Below, in pieces: positions 31,601 to 43,473 of a stretch of DNA of 64,000 nucleotides (position 1 is the stretch's first letter; every line of letters starts with the position of its first letter). Below the pieces are notes generated by a model. That model saw nothing but the letters and a program-made list of their open reading frames with translations, did no database searches and was not told the DNA's origin. The stretch is taken from the NCBI GenBank assembly GCA_947646735.1, contig CANTFK010000208.1, positions 62,001 to 126,000 on the forward strand, read 5' to 3'. Position numbers and translations under genes: made by a program. Origin of the DNA: Peronospora farinosa (taxonomy: Eukaryota; Oomycota; Peronosporomycetes; Peronosporales; Peronosporaceae).

Positions 31601-34159
31601 ACGAAGAGCATACCAAGACTGTGCCGCGAAGCATTCTTCGCGCGCTGATTTAGGATCAGCGCTCTTCGGGCGAGCCTCCAGAACTTCTTCACTGGCTGCT
31701 TCGATGGCTGAAACGATGCACACTTGCTCGATGTCGCCGGCCTTGAGGTCATGAAGGAAGTCTTTCCATGTAAGGTCTGGCAGAGATGTGATATCTGCAG
31801 CAGTGCACGGTGGGCTCGCTACCTCAATGTAGCGGCCACGATGTGGGGATCCCTCCACATATTCAAGCGCGCATACGGATTCCGTCACTACGGAATCAAA
31901 TGCATCAGCATCTTGACGTGAATTTCGTCGTCTCGGTGATCGGCGTGCTCTTTTCTTGCGTTTTCTCTTGCGTCTCGAGCCCCTTCTCGAGACTGGCACG
32001 TCGCTATCACACGAGGATGATGTACCCCCCTCTAGGCGTGGGAGCTCTGTCTCCACCACGTCGGTCTCATGCGGATCCGTAGTCCGCCCATTCTCGTCAA
32101 TCAAAAGCGGGAGCTCGGTCGACCGCTTCACTTGTTTGCGGGAGCCCCTGCTCGACTGCCTCGATATTAATCGGGAGCCTCTGCTCGTCCGATGTACTTG
32201 TACGCGGGAGCCCCTGCTCGACCGCCTCGAAAATGATCGGGAGCCTCTGCTCGTCCGATGTGCTTGTATGCGGGAGCCCCTGCTCGACCGCCTCGATATT
32301 TATCGGGAGCCTCTGCTCGTCCGATGTGCTTGTATGCGGGAGCCCCTGCTCGACCGCCTCGTTGAGAATCGGGAACCCCTGTTCGACCGATGTGTGTGTG
32401 TGCGGGAACCGCTGTTCAACCGCCTCGCTGTGCATCGGGAACCCCTGTTCGACCGATGTCCGTGTATGCGGGAACCGCTGTTCGACCGCTTCGTTCTGTG
32501 GCTCCGTCAGTGTAACGGAACATACTGCGCACAGAGGGCCATCGCTCTCTCTGTGTTGGCTACTAGTCGTGGCGAGTTCGTTCACGACCCTGACGTGAGG
32601 CCAATCGGATGAAGCGACCAACAAATGAGTAAACACTTCACTGACGTCATAACCGCTTCGTCGTTTGACGGACCGAGATAGCCAATTTATCTTCGGCTGA
32701 TACCGTGACAGCCACGGTATCCCAAGTATGCAATCGAATGCATAGTTCATCTCGTACACCAAAAATTCGTCGTTGCTCTGGAACCGTCGAAAGTGTACGG
32801 TAAAACCACTGTTTTACGCGGGACACGTTTTGGTTGTCCATCGGCAAGTTTGACAACGATGTCACCTGGACCTTCTCGAACCGTGACAGTCGACGGGAGA
32901 AGGGACAAACAGGATGCACGAAAGAAGTTGTTGGAAGCGCCAGAATCCAACAACGCTCGAAGTGGTCGCTTCACTCCAGCGACGATGAGACTGATAATAA
33001 TCAGTCTCGAATCATCGCGCATGGTGGTGGCATTGAAGTGGGTGTGAATCACTTTGGGGCTAGGAGCCCGAGCTGCCACCTGAGTACTCGGGGCTCCATT
33101 TCTGCAAGTAGGGCGCCCCACGCCTACTGGAACCGCTCGTTTTTTTGGCGGGACCACCGACGACACAGCGTCTCCTCGTGAGACAGCTGTGTTCATCGTC
33201 ACCGGCGCAGGTGCTCGACAGACAGCCGCACGATGGCCTGTTTTACGAAAACACTTCATCGTGTTAGGATTGCGAATGTCGCGGCTTAATGATTTGTCGC
33301 GACCACGAGAGGACTCGATTGCATCAATTTCCATTGGCTCTGGGCCAGACATCCGGGAATGTTGTGACGCTGCGTGCAGGTACGACAACGCGAAAGTGTA
33401 ATCCTCACGAAGCGCGAGGGCAAATGCCTCCTTGAGGGACTTTGGCTCAGCACGTGTGAGGCAGTAACGCGTCATGCCCTCGTGCATACCAAAAATAAAG
33501 ACATGGACTTGTGAAGCCATGTCAATTGGCTGCGTGGTAATGCACGAAGCAAGATGACGTGTCTTCTGCACGTAGTCACGCATCGACAGCTTGCCCTGTC
33601 GGAGTGAGAAGAAATCTACAGGCAAGCGAGATTCATCTTGAGGAGGCTCGAAAGCCAGCCGTAAGTCACGCTGGATATCGTCCAGCGTAGGAAACGCCGA
33701 CTCATCTACGACGAGCTTTCCGAGAGCCCATTCCTTGGCTTTGCCGGCAAGACGAGACAACAGGAAATTGACCTTGGCCGTCGGAGCGTCAAATAATCTT
33801 GACGCTATTGCAATATCCACCTCGCGAAACCAGCGATTAAAGGGGAGACGATCCGGACCATCACCGGAGTACGTTGACGTCTCCATCTTGATAGCGTCAT
33901 GGTGCGAAGTGCGCGAGGGAGTCAATACTCGACGATTCGCTTCGGCGAGCTCGCGCACCATAAAGTCTTGGATGGCGGCACGTTGATCATCAGGCGTCGC
34001 TGTGCTCAGCAGCGACGTCACGATAGTTTCACCAGATACCGCCGCGAGGCGATGTAGTGCCTGCCACTCTACCGAGGTGAGATGTGGAAAATCAGAATGC
34101 TCCAGCGAGACCGCTGGAGCCACCGAAGACTCGCCCATGTTCATCTCGAATCTGGTCAC
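27581..34159 (-). pseudogene. E1 gag-pol, multiple disruptions
   Basis: Same domains as E2 but split into six frames: 34159-32747 (gag, protease), 32762-32097 (linker repeats), 32131-30950 (RT), 30946-29579 (RT, RNase H, integrase start), 29588-28491 (integrase) and 28546-27581 (chromodomain). Seen causes include a six-base loss removing part of the zinc knuckle near 33245 ([14 protein letters not shown]), a one-base loss near 32783, and CGA to UGA at 30947-30949. Confidence 0.9.
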
Positions 34160-34185
34160 TGAAAGGACTACGAAGTGCTACCAGG

Positions 34186-34504
34186 TGTAAAGGGCTAAGG
34201 ACCCGTTACCGTCTTACACTAAAAGGGCGTTGTGGAAGCGCTCTCAATTAACTCGTAAATATAACTCTGTTTTATTTTTGTTTTAGTTTTAATTCGCAGT
34301 AAGTGCGAATATGTTCCCTAGCTCATGGGAACCACTCAATATGGAAGTCAATTTATTATTGGCTAATTATTGGGTCTGGCACCCCAATAATAAACCAATA
34401 ATACAATGACGCGCAGTATCCGCGAATCGGATACTGCCCTATGCCTACTTATGTAATTATGTATTAATCCTATAACTACTTATGTAATAAGTAGACCCAT
34501 TACA
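34186..34504 (-). repeat. E1 5' LTR
   Basis: 319 bp; shares variants with the E2 5' LTR (36061-36379). Followed on the minus strand by the primer site (complement of CTACCA at about 34178-34183). Confidence 0.93.
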
Positions 34505-36060
34505 ACTAAAGCATACTTCATCGCAAGTAGTTCTTCGTCATGAACTGGATAGTTTTTTTCTGCAGCTTTCAGCTGGCGAGATTCAAAAGCGATCACACGC
34601 TCACGGCCATCATCATCTGTTTGTATCAGAGCACTGCCAATGGCAAAATCCGACGCGTAACAGACGACGCTAAACGGTCGATCAGGGTCTGGCAAATCCA
34701 AAATAGGAGCATGAAGAAGGCTATCCTTCACCGCTTGAAAAGCATCTTCGTGTTCGGCGTGCCAACACCATTCCACATCCTTCTTTAGTAAATTGGATAA
34801 TGGCCGAGCCATGTCAGCGTATTTTTCGCTATACTTGTGTAAGTCATTGGCAAGGCCGAGCCATTTACGAAAGTCCTTCTAAGACTGTGGAACAGGCCAA
34901 TTGACTATGGCTTTGACCTTGTCGGTATACGCTCTTAGACCTCGCTTCCCAATGAAGCACCCTAGAAAGGGGATCTCTTCGGCCCCGAAGATGCACTTAG
35001 ATGCATTAGCATATAGCTTATTAGTGCGCATGCACTCGAGCACAGCTCGTAAACGAACAATATGGTTCTCAATATCTGACCGCCCATGTTCAGCACGACT
35101 ATGGACAAAAATGTCATCAAAGTACGTCTGTGCATAATTTCGATGGGGTCGAAACAATTGCGTCACCAAACGGTTAAACGTAGCCGGAGCATTCGACAGC
35201 CCCTGAGGCATCACCAACCACTCCCAGAGCATACCGCTCGGAGTACTAACAGCAGTAAGCGGAATATCGCTAGCTCGCATAATCAATTGGTAATAACCAT
35301 CGACTAAGTCGAGCGCACTGTACATGGTACAACCGACCATATTGTTCTGAAGAACATCCTTCTAGGTATTGGCGTCTGTTCAGGTATAGTGGCTGCATTG
35401 AGCTTATGATGAGCATTAACGATACGCCATTTACCATTCGGTTTCTTAACACAGAAAGTGGGTGTCGAGTGCGGAGATTTACTCTCACGCACCATGCCCG
35501 CCGCGTGCTTTGCACGAAAGAACTCGTCAATGACGCCATACTGTTCTTTTGGTAAAGGCCACTGCCGTGTTACACAGTATTTGGTTCCGGGAACCAAGTC
35601 AATTTCATGACGTACACCTCTATCAGGTGGTAGAACCGACGGTGGATCGTGACACACCACGTCCTGGAATTCCCTAACTAAAGGATATTAGGGATCTGAA
35701 GGGTCCTTCAGAATAGATGCCCCACTACGTGCACTTAGTGCCGCTTTTGTATCTTCAAGGACTGTCTCATCGACAAGCGAGGATGAGTTCAGCTCGAGGT
35801 TAGGTCGAATGACCACCATATCGGATATGAGCACCTGCCTGTAAGGCCTGATGAAATTCATCCACAGACATTTCGTCTAGCTCTAAGAAAGCATTTAATA
35901 ATGGGTGGGCCTTAAGGTCAACCTCATCATCTGCATCACCTGTCACTCCGTTGACCAGGGTGTATAACTGGTCACTGACATTACTATGCGATAAAACAGA
36001 CGCTTTGCGTCTCGCAGCCGCCATCTGGCAACGCTGCCGTCTCATTGACGAGACCGTACT
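34505..36060 (-). pseudogene. Gypsy D pol middle segment, inverted
   Basis: Minus-strand RT and RNase H: linker (36060-35800), RT N-terminus (WRIVNAHHKLN about 35430), catalytic [11 protein letters not shown] (about 35110), RNase H start (VVCYASDFAIG about 34660; ending LLAMKYALV at 34505). The expected Asp of VVCDAS is Tyr. Several frameshifts. Left and right ends continue, in reverse complement, the D coding sequence that stops at 26804 and resumes at 43793. Confidence 0.85.
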
Positions 36061-36379
36061 TGTAATGGGTCTACTTATTACATAAGTAGTTATAGGATTA
36101 ATACATAATTACATAAGTAGGCATAGGGCAGTATCCGATTCGCGGATACTGCGCGTCATTGTATTATTGGTTTATTATTGGGGTGCCAGACCCAATAATT
36201 AGCCAATAATAAATTGACTTCCATATTGAGTGGTTCCCATGAGCTAGGGAACATATTCGCACTTACTGCGAATTAAAACTAAAACAAAAATAAAACAGAG
36301 TTATATTTACGAGTTAATTGAGAGCGCTTCCACAACGCCCTTTTAGTGTAAGACGGTAACGGGTCCTTAGCCCTTTACA
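36061..36379 (+). repeat. E2 5' LTR
   Basis: TGTAATGGGTCTAC...TAGCCCTTTACA. Preceded by GTACT (36056-36060), the reverse complement of the AGTAC left of E1. Confidence 0.95.
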
Positions 36380-36381
36380 CC

Positions 36382-36399
36382 TGGTAGCACTTCGTAGTC
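36382..36399 (+). promoter_or_regulatory. E2 primer-binding site
   Basis: TGGTAGCACTTCGTAGTC, two nt after the LTR; same start as Gypsy A. Confidence 0.75.
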
Positions 36400-36420
36400 C
36401 TTTCAGTGACCAGATTCGAG

Positions 36421-39400
36421 ATGAACATGGGCGAGTCTTCGGTGGCTCCAGCGGTCTCGCTGGAGCATTCTGATTTTCCACATCTCACCTCGGTAGAGTG
36501 GCAGGCACTACATCGCCTCGCGGCGGTATCTGGTGAAACTATCGTGACGTCGCTGCTGAGCACAGCGACGCCTGATGATCAACGTGCCGCCATCCAATAC
36601 TTTATGGTGCGCGAGCTCGCCGAAGCGAATCGTCGAGTATTGACTCCCTCGCGCACTTCGCACCATGACGCTATCAAGATGGAGACGTCAACGTACTCCG
36701 GTGATGGTCCGGATCGTCTCCCCTTTAATCGCTGGTTTCGCGAGGTGGATATTGCAATAGCGTCAAGATTATTTGACGCTCCGACGGCCAAGGTCAATTT
36801 CCTGTTGTCTCGTCTTGCCGGCAAAGCCAAGGAATGGGCTCTCGGAAAGCTCGTCGTAGATGAGTCGGCGTTTCCTACGCTGGACGATATCCAGCGTGAC
36901 TTACGGCTGGCTTTCGAGCCTCCTCAAGATGAATCTCGCTTGCCTGTAGATTTCTTCTCACTCCGACAGGGCAAGCTGTCGATGCGTGACTACGTGCAGA
37001 AGACACGTCATCTTGCTTCGTGCATTACCACGCAGCCAATTGACATGGCTTCACAAGTCCATGTCTTTATTTTTGGTATGCAAGAGGGCATGACGCGTTA
37101 CTGCCTCACACGTGCTGAGCCAAAGTCCCTCGAGGAGGCATTTGCCCTCGCGCTTCGTGAGGATTACACTGTCGCGTTGTCGTACCTGCACGCAGCGTCA
37201 CAACATTCCCGGATGTCTGGCCCAGAGCCAATGGAAATTGATGCAATCGAGTCCTCTCGTGGTCGCGACAAATCATTAAGCCGCGACATTCGCAATCCTA
37301 ACACGATGAAGTGTTTTCGCTGTGGTAAAACAGGCCATCGTGCGGCTGTCTGTCGAGCACCTGCGCCGGTGACGATGAACACAGCTGTCTCACGAGGAGA
37401 CGCTGTGTCGTCGGTGGTCCCGCCAAAAAAACGAGCGGTTCCAGTAGGCGTGGGGCGCCCTACTGGCAGAAATGGAGCCCCGAGTACTCAGGTGGCAGCT
37501 CGGGCTCCTAGCCCCAAAGTGATTCATACCCACTTCAATGCCACCACCATGCGCGATGATTCGAGACTGATTATTATCAGTCTCATCGTCGCTGGAGTGA
37601 AGCGACCACTTCGAGCGTTGTTGGATTCTGGCGCTTCCAACAACTTCTTTCGTGCATCCTGTTTGTCCCTTCTCCCGTCGACTGTCACGGTTCGAGAAGG
37701 TCCAGGTGACATCGTTGTCAAACTTGCCGATGGACAACCAAAACGTGTCCCGCGTAAAACAGTGGTTTTACCGTACACTTTCGACGGTTTCCAGAGCAAC
37801 GACGAATTTTTGGTGTACGAGATGAACTATGCATTCGATTGCATACTTGGGATACCGTGGCTGTCACGGTATCAGCCGAAGATAGATTGGCTATCTCGGT
37901 CCGTCAAACGACGAAGCGGTTATGACGTCAGTGAAGTGTTTACTCATTTGTTGGTCGCTTCATCCGATTGGCCTCACGTCAGGGTCGTGAACGAACTCGC
38001 CACGACTAGTAGCCAACACAGAGAGAGCGATGGCCCTCTGTGCGCAGTATTTTCCGTTACACTGACGGAGCCACAGAACGAAGCGGTCGAACAGCGGTTC
38101 CCGCATACACGGACATCGGTCGAACAGGGGTTCCCGATGCACAACGAGGCGGTTGAACAGCGGTTCCCGCACACACAGACATCGGTCGAACAGGGGTTCC
38201 CGATTCTCAACGAGGCGGTCGAGCAGGGGCTCCCGCATACAAGCACATCGGACGAGCAGAGGCTCCCGATAAATATCGAGGCGGTCGAGCAGGGGCTCCC
38301 GCATACAAGCACATCGGACGAGCAGAGGCTCCCGATCATTTTCGAGGCGGTCGAGCAGGGGCTCCCGCGTACAAGTACATCGGACGAGCAGAGGCTCCCG
38401 ATAAATATCGAGGCGGTCGAGCAGGGACTCCCGCAAACAAGTGAAGCGGTCGAAGACGAGCTCCCGCTTTTGATTGACGAGAATGGGCGGACTACGGATC
38501 CGCATGAGACCGACGTGGTGGAGACAGAGCTCCCACGTCTAGAGGGGGGTACATCATCCTCTTGTGATAGCGACGTGCCAGTCTCGAGAAGGGGCTCGAG
38601 ACGCAAGAGAAAACGCAAGAAAGGAGCACGCCGATCACCGAGACGACGAAATTCACGTCAAGATGCTGATGCATTTGATTCCGTAGTGACGGAATCCGTA
38701 TGCGCGCTTGAATATGTGGAGGGATCCCCACATCGTGGCCGCTACATTGAGGTAGCGAGTCCACCGTGCACTGCTGCAGATATCACATCTCTGCCAGACC
38801 TTACATGGAAAGACTTCCTTCATGACCTCAAGGCCGGCGACATCGAGCAAGTGTGCATCGTTTCAGCCACCGAAGCAGCCAGTGAAGAAGTTCTGGAGGC
38901 TCGCCCGAAGAGCGCTGAGCCTAAATCAGCGCGCGAAGAACGCTTCGCGGCACAGTCTTGGTATGCTCTTCGTGCTTCGGGCAACCCTGTATACGATATC
39001 GCCCGTGAGTACGCCGACATTTTCCCGGAGAAAATTCCAGCTGAGCTTCCGGCGGATCGTGGTGTGCGGCACGAGATAGATCTCGTGCCAGGATCGAAAT
39101 ATTGCGTGACACGGCAGTGGCCGTTACCGCGCGACCAAGTCATCGCTATTGATGAATTTTTCGAGGGTCGCCGCAAGGCTGGCCATGTCCGCGAGAGTAT
39201 CTCGCCACATTCGAGTCCGACTTTCTGTGTGAAGAAAGCCACCGGCGGTTGGCGCATTGTGCACGCCTTCAACAAGCTGAATGACGCCACGATCCCGGCT
39301 CAAACGCCTATCCCTCGAAAAGACATGGTATTAAATACCATGTCCGGGAGCGAGATCTACAGCGCCATAGATCTGACAGACGGTTTCTATCAGATCCTCA

Positions 39401-42400
39401 TGAGGGACAGTGACATTCCGTTCACTGCGGTCAGCACCCCAAGCGGGATGCTTTGGGAGTGGCTAGTCATGCCACAAGGCCTTAAGAATGCTCCAGCTAC
39501 GTTCAATCGGATGGTGACACAAGTACTTCGCCCACTTCGCGACTTTGCACCGAGCTACTTTGACGACATTTTCGTTCACAGCCGCGCTGAGCAAAAGCTC
39601 AGCGCTACGGAGGTACACCTTCGACACTTGAAGCAGGTGTTTCAAGTTATGCGCGAGAATAAATTGTATGCGAATTTGAAGAAATGTGTCTTCTGCGCTC
39701 CCGAGATTCCAGTACTCGGTTGCTACGTCAGCAAGGAAGGTGTCCGCGCTGATCCTGAGAAGATCTCATCGATCTGTTCCTGGCCAACGCCCAGGAACCA
39801 AACTGAATTACGTCAATGGCTCGGTCTGGCGAATTACTTGCATAAGTATACGAAGAACTATGCTGAGCTAATTCAGCCATTATCGACTTTGCTCAAGAAA
39901 GATGCAGTATGGTTATGGACGGCAGAACATCAATCTGCCTTCGACTCCGTAAAGAAGAGCTTGTCCGAGGCACCGGTGCTGATGTTACCTGATGACTCTA
40001 AGCCATTCCACGTCGTGTGTGACGCGAGCAATTTCGCTATAGGATGTGCCCTCATGCAATTTGATGACGAGGGTCGAGAGCGCGTCGTGAGTTTTCAATC
40101 ACGACAGATGAAACCTGCCGAGAAAAATTATCCGGTACACGACAAGGAACTTTTGGCTATGCGTTACGCGCTAATCAAGTTTAGAGTATATTTGCTCGGT
40201 GAAAAGATGTTTTCTATCTACACAGATCACGCATCATTGCGTACCGCCGTCAAGAGTCCTCACTTGTCCCAGCGTATGGCACGGTGGTTGTCATTTTTTG
40301 CCGAGTATAATTTTGTGGTGCATTACAAGCCTGGCAAGAATAACATTCTCGCCGATGCGCTTTCTCGTCGTCCTGATTACGATCCTCGGCGTGATATGGG
40401 TCATCAAACGGAGTATGTTGATGACGACGAAGATATCTGTGTGTGTTGTATTGAACTGGGACTTAATGCGGTGATTTCGACCCCCGTGCTTTCGATCCGA
40501 ACTCAGATCGCTGAATCCTACGCGAATGATTCCTTCTATGCAGGAATCATCAACTATCTCAGGGACCCGAGCGAAAAATTACTCGCGAAGTTGACGAAAC
40601 CAACACGCGACAACATCAAGCGTTACGCGCTTGACGGTCCGCTGCTGACGTACACGATGGACGTCTTTGATTCCCCGCGTGTCGTCATCCCTGCTGATGA
40701 CGACCTTCGAGCCCGATTGGTTCATGAATTTCACGACAGCCCAGCTGGCGGACACCTGGGTCGCGAAAAGACGTTTGCAGCTATTTCTCGCGTTTTTTTC
40801 TGGCCGCGAATGTATAAATACATCCAGAAATGGGTGCGCTCCTGTGAAACCTGTCAGCGTGTGAAGCCTGCGCCGTCTTCACAAGCCCCATTGCGTCCGC
40901 TTCCGATTGCTACGGAAGCCTGGCGCTCGGTCAGCATGGATTTTATCTTTGGCCTTCCACCGGATGAACAGAAACGCACGGGCGTATTGGTTCTAGTGGA
41001 TCGATTCAGCAAAATGGTGCATATTGCTCCGGTCTCCGCCAACATTACGGCGGAGACGACAGCGAAGATCTTCATTGATCTTATCTTTAGGCATCACGGC
41101 TTGCCAGAATCTATTGTTTCGGACCGTGACCCGCGTTTCACTTCGGCTTTCTGGGCCGAATTATTCCAGCTATTAGGCACGCGGTTGCTTATGTCTACGG
41201 CGGCCCATCCAGAGACGGATGGGCAAACGGAGCGTGTGAACAGAGTGCTCGAAGATGTCTTGCGCAGTTATGCAACATCGTTCTCATCATGGAGTTCATT
41301 TCTTCCACTTGCAGAGTTTGCAATCAACAATGCTGTCCACGCGTCAACCGGGTTGACGCCCTTTTTCGTTAACAACGCGAGGCATCCTCGCGTTCCGGCG
41401 CTGCTTGCTCTCTCAGCTTCAGAACACCCTGTTTCCAAGCTTGGTTGGGGAGTATCTACGGATGGAATTGCGCCGAAACTATTGCTGAGTGATTACGATG
41501 CGCATAAGGTTGCTGCCGATGCACCTACTACTGGTAATTTTGTGGCCAACGGCATATCGACTCCTGACGCGATGCTTTCCATCGCGTCTTCCGTTGCCAA
41601 TTTTGCTCCAAAAGAACATACGTCGCCTGTAAGTTCGGCTGCAGTAACCGAATTTCTACTATTACGACAAGGAATCACGCGTTTTGTGCGTGATGCATTA
41701 CAAGAGGCAGTCGACAAGCAAAAGGAGAATGCAGACAGAAGAGGTCGAAAGAATATGTTGACATTTCAAGAAGGTGACAGAGTATTGTTATCAACAAGTG
41801 GATTACCAAACACCTCAGTGACGAATTTGGGCGCTAATAAGTTAGCGCCAAGATATATTGGCCCATTTCGGGTTGTTAAGGTGCATGGTGACGCTTACAC
41901 GCTAGACATACCTACATCTATGCGTTTGCACCCGACGTTCTACGTCGGGCGCCTCAAGGCTTACCTGCCGGCGGATCTCCCTTCGAATCTCCCCCGCTCT
42001 TCTGTGCCGGCTCGAAATCCGACATCCCTTGACGACGACGTTGACGACGACTGGGACCAAGTCCTGCCCGAACGCGTGCAGACTCGATCTGCTGGGGCCC
42101 TCCGAACGCAGTCGTCTCAAGTTGACGTAGGCGCTCAACCAGTACCAGCTGCTCACGTCGAGTCCGCTCAGCAGCCTCAGTCGCAGCATCCGCACGATCT
42201 TGAGCTCTCTCAGCCATCTCGCGAGCATCAAGTAGGGCATTCTTCGACTCCTCAGCTTCAGCGCGGAGTAGGCGCAGCTCATCATTCGACTGTACAGGCG
42301 CCCGATTACGAGGATCGGCGCTCATCGCCAGAGGCCTTCCGTCGTGATGCTCCTCCTCCATTAGTCGATGCATCGGGTGCGCGACGCTGGATTGTCGACC

Positions 42401-43017
42401 GGATTGTCGATCACGAGGATCACAAGTCCCAGGCGCCGAGTAATAACTCGGCGCCCATGAAGAAGCATGTCGAGAAACATTACAGGGTTCGCTGGTTGGG
42501 ATATTCCCCGGCGGACGATACATGGGAGCCATCGAGTACGCTGTCCCAAGATGTCCCGGACGTGGTCGAGGACTACGAGTCCCGTAGAAAGACGGTGATC
42601 GCGACCGACGCTGACGGTTCCATCCCCGATCTCGCGAGCCGTAATGCTCGCGAGCAACGAAACCGCGACGACCTCTCGAGCGACTCCGAGACCGAGACCT
42701 ATTACGAGGCTCGGGAGCATATGGATGATACGGTTGACGACCTCGGCTACGTGAATGCCGTCGGCGATCGTAAGGACGCGCTCTCACTCGCCGTAGCTCG
42801 GACACCTGGAGCTCCGAAAGGCTTCTCTCATAACGGGCAATCCATGGACGAATATGGTCGGGCATGCCTCGCACACACACCAAGTCGTCCCATTCCTGCC
42901 GGACCGGTCGCGACCTGCCCACGTTGCACGTTGGACATCCCTCACGAATGTGGACGTAACAAAGGTGATACTCGTCACAAGTCATACGACAGATGCGCCG
43001 GCGCAGGTCGCCAATAG
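36421..43017 (+). CDS. Gypsy E2 Gag-Pol polyprotein, single frame
   Basis: 2198 codons from the first ATG (36421). Order: capsid-type gag (about residues 75-270), zinc knuckle [14 protein letters not shown] (about 298), protease [11 protein letters not shown] (about 400), a linker with six 20-residue repeats (38090-38450, EAVEQ...), RT ([16 protein letters not shown] about 938; [11 protein letters not shown] about 1044), RNase H ([11 protein letters not shown] about 1197), integrase (HHCC about 1435-1480; [23 protein letters not shown]) and chromodomain ([15 protein letters not shown] about 2025). The roughly 140 residues after it overlap the antisense ORF and are absent from A. Gag and pol are fused because the slippery run has seven A. 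Confidence 0.95.
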   Translation: MNMGESSVAPAVSLEHSDFPHLTSVEWQALHRLAAVSGETIVTSLLSTATPDDQRAAIQYFMVRELAEANRRVLTPSRTSHHDAIKMETSTYSGDGPDRLPFNRWFREVDIAIASRLFDAPTAKVNFLLSRLAGKAKEWALGKLVVDESAFPTLDDIQRDLRLAFEPPQDESRLPVDFFSLRQGKLSMRDYVQKTRHLASCITTQPIDMASQVHVFIFGMQEGMTRYCLTRAEPKSLEEAFALALREDYTVALSYLHAASQHSRMSGPEPMEIDAIESSRGRDKSLSRDIRNPNTMKCFRCGKTGHRAAVCRAPAPVTMNTAVSRGDAVSSVVPPKKRAVPVGVGRPTGRNGAPSTQVAARAPSPKVIHTHFNATTMRDDSRLIIISLIVAGVKRPLRALLDSGASNNFFRASCLSLLPSTVTVREGPGDIVVKLADGQPKRVPRKTVVLPYTFDGFQSNDEFLVYEMNYAFDCILGIPWLSRYQPKIDWLSRSVKRRSGYDVSEVFTHLLVASSDWPHVRVVNELATTSSQHRESDGPLCAVFSVTLTEPQNEAVEQRFPHTRTSVEQGFPMHNEAVEQRFPHTQTSVEQGFPILNEAVEQGLPHTSTSDEQRLPINIEAVEQGLPHTSTSDEQRLPIIFEAVEQGLPRTSTSDEQRLPINIEAVEQGLPQTSEAVEDELPLLIDENGRTTDPHETDVVETELPRLEGGTSSSCDSDVPVSRRGSRRKRKRKKGARRSPRRRNSRQDADAFDSVVTESVCALEYVEGSPHRGRYIEVASPPCTAADITSLPDLTWKDFLHDLKAGDIEQVCIVSATEAASEEVLEARPKSAEPKSAREERFAAQSWYALRASGNPVYDIAREYADIFPEKIPAELPADRGVRHEIDLVPGSKYCVTRQWPLPRDQVIAIDEFFEGRRKAGHVRESISPHSSPTFCVKKATGGWRIVHAFNKLNDATIPAQTPIPRKDMVLNTMSGSEIYSAIDLTDGFYQILMRDSDIPFTAVSTPSGMLWEWLVMPQGLKNAPATFNRMVTQVLRPLRDFAPSYFDDIFVHSRAEQKLSATEVHLRHLKQVFQVMRENKLYANLKKCVFCAPEIPVLGCYVSKEGVRADPEKISSICSWPTPRNQTELRQWLGLANYLHKYTKNYAELIQPLSTLLKKDAVWLWTAEHQSAFDSVKKSLSEAPVLMLPDDSKPFHVVCDASNFAIGCALMQFDDEGRERVVSFQSRQMKPAEKNYPVHDKELLAMRYALIKFRVYLLGEKMFSIYTDHASLRTAVKSPHLSQRMARWLSFFAEYNFVVHYKPGKNNILADALSRRPDYDPRRDMGHQTEYVDDDEDICVCCIELGLNAVISTPVLSIRTQIAESYANDSFYAGIINYLRDPSEKLLAKLTKPTRDNIKRYALDGPLLTYTMDVFDSPRVVIPADDDLRARLVHEFHDSPAGGHLGREKTFAAISRVFFWPRMYKYIQKWVRSCETCQRVKPAPSSQAPLRPLPIATEAWRSVSMDFIFGLPPDEQKRTGVLVLVDRFSKMVHIAPVSANITAETTAKIFIDLIFRHHGLPESIVSDRDPRFTSAFWAELFQLLGTRLLMSTAAHPETDGQTERVNRVLEDVLRSYATSFSSWSSFLPLAEFAINNAVHASTGLTPFFVNNARHPRVPALLALSASEHPVSKLGWGVSTDGIAPKLLLSDYDAHKVAADAPTTGNFVANGISTPDAMLSIASSVANFAPKEHTSPVSSAAVTEFLLLRQGITRFVRDALQEAVDKQKENADRRGRKNMLTFQEGDRVLLSTSGLPNTSVTNLGANKLAPRYIGPFRVVKVHGDAYTLDIPTSMRLHPTFYVGRLKAYLPADLPSNLPRSSVPARNPTSLDDDVDDDWDQVLPERVQTRSAGALRTQSSQVDVGAQPVPAAHVESAQQPQSQHPHDLELSQPSREHQVGHSSTPQLQRGVGAAHHSTVQAPDYEDRRSSPEAFRRDAPPPLVDASGARRWIVDRIVDHEDHKSQAPSNNSAPMKKHVEKHYRVRWLGYSPADDTWEPSSTLSQDVPDVVEDYESRRKTVIATDADGSIPDLASRNAREQRNRDDLSSDSETETYYEAREHMDDTVDDLGYVNAVGDRKDALSLAVARTPGAPKGFSHNGQSMDEYGRACLAHTPSRPIPAGPVATCPRCTLDIPHECGRNKGDTRHKSYDRCAGAGRQ
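37425..37466 (+). promoter_or_regulatory. Altered gag/pol recoding signal, Gypsy E2
   Basis: A7C (37425-37432) containing heptamer AAAAAAC (37426-37432), a 9-nt spacer, and inverted repeat CCAGTAGG (37441-37448) / CCTACTGG (37459-37466). With six A the gag frame would reach CAG UAG as in A and F; with seven, gag and pol are one frame. E1 also has seven (33140-33146, complement). Confidence 0.65.
38090..38450 (+). repeat. 60-bp tandem repeats in the E2 protease-RT linker
   Basis: About six units of 60 bp encoding variants of [19 protein letters not shown]. Present in the same number and order in E1 (32470-32110, minus). Confidence 0.85.
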
Positions 43018-43360
43018 CGTGTCTATCACGCGTTCCCTCGCGACCGTCTAACCAGGACGTGAAGGACGTTCCTTCACGTCGGCTCGCGTTCCAGCGCCTG
43101 ATGAAGGCACACCAAGACCTCTGCAACGCATCGTCGGTATATGCGTTGTTCGTCGCCTTGCCTCTCACTGTACGGTATCGCGTGAAAAGGTCCTTCATGA
43201 CCTCCAGTGTCTCGGGTTCGACAGCACCTTCAAGACCATACAAGCGCCACGGTTTCAAGTCCCCATCCATGACCTGCGGCGCCTGCTCTCTACGGATTGT
43301 CGCTTGGTGTTCCCAGTTCTGGCTGTCAGAGACATTGTTTCGTGGACGCCTAGGGTTCAT
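41954..43360 (-). CDS. Gypsy E2 antisense ORF, intact, 468 aa
   Basis: ATG at 43360, 110 bp inside the 3' LTR; stop at 41954. The first 343 bp lie outside gag-pol, the rest overlaps its 3' end. Seen: Trp-containing N-terminal region ([10 protein letters not shown]), a Cys-rich patch ([18 protein letters not shown]), an Arg/Ser repeat tract ([15 protein letters not shown]), and a long coiled coil ([19 protein letters not shown] onward). It resembles the A antisense protein in order and in the Cys-Pro-x-Cys motif. Antisense frames near the 3' LTR are known in plant Tat-lineage Gypsy elements; relation to those is unknown. Function not known. Confidence 0.65.
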   Translation of the reverse strand: MNPRRPRNNVSDSQNWEHQATIRREQAPQVMDGDLKPWRLYGLEGAVEPETLEVMKDLFTRYRTVRGKATNNAYTDDALQRSWCAFIRRWNASRREGTSFTSWLDGREGTRDRHAIGDLRRRICRMTCDEYHLCYVHIREGCPTCNVGRSRPVRQEWDDLVCVRGMPDHIRPWIARYERSLSELQVSELRRVRARPYDRRRHSRSRGRQPYHPYAPEPRNRSRSRSRSRGRRGFVAREHYGSRDRGWNRQRRSRSPSFYGTRSPRPRPGHLGTAYSMAPMYRPPGNIPTSEPCNVSRHASSWAPSYYSAPGTCDPRDRQSGRQSSVAHPMHRLMEEEHHDGRPLAMSADPRNRAPVQSNDELRLLRAEAEESKNALLDAREMAERAQDRADAATEAAERTRREQLVLVERLRQLETTAFGGPQQIESARVRAGLGPSRRQRRRQGMSDFEPAQKSGGDSKGDPPAGKP

Positions 43361-43473
43361 GCTGCTCAGTTAAGTCTAACTGAGCAGGTTCGGAGTTGCG
43401 CCGTTGGTCGAGAAGAAACTTTCTGCGATTCGCGCTTACGTTGAGGTAAGCGCAACTTAAAGAGGGGGGTTGA

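Larger units (their letters stand above)
26805..34504 (-). mobile_element. Gypsy element E1, nearly full length, inactivated
   Basis: Minus-strand copy of family E: 5' LTR 34186-34504, gag-pol 34159-27581, antisense ORF on the plus strand, 3' LTR 26805-27123. It is closely similar to E2 throughout but carries small indels and nonsense codons. Its flanks (AGTAC left, ACTAA right) do not match each other; they match flanks of E2 in reverse complement. Confidence 0.93.

Noticed and set aside
38090..38450. Regular direct repeats suggesting a CRISPR array
   Set aside because: Units are contiguous, coding and imperfect, with no spacers; the sequence is eukaryotic.
36579..41075. Minus-strand frames opposite E2 gag, protease, RT and integrase
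   Set aside because: Short, without a conserved counterpart in A, D or F; shadows of the long sense frame, unlike the antisense ORF at the 3' end.
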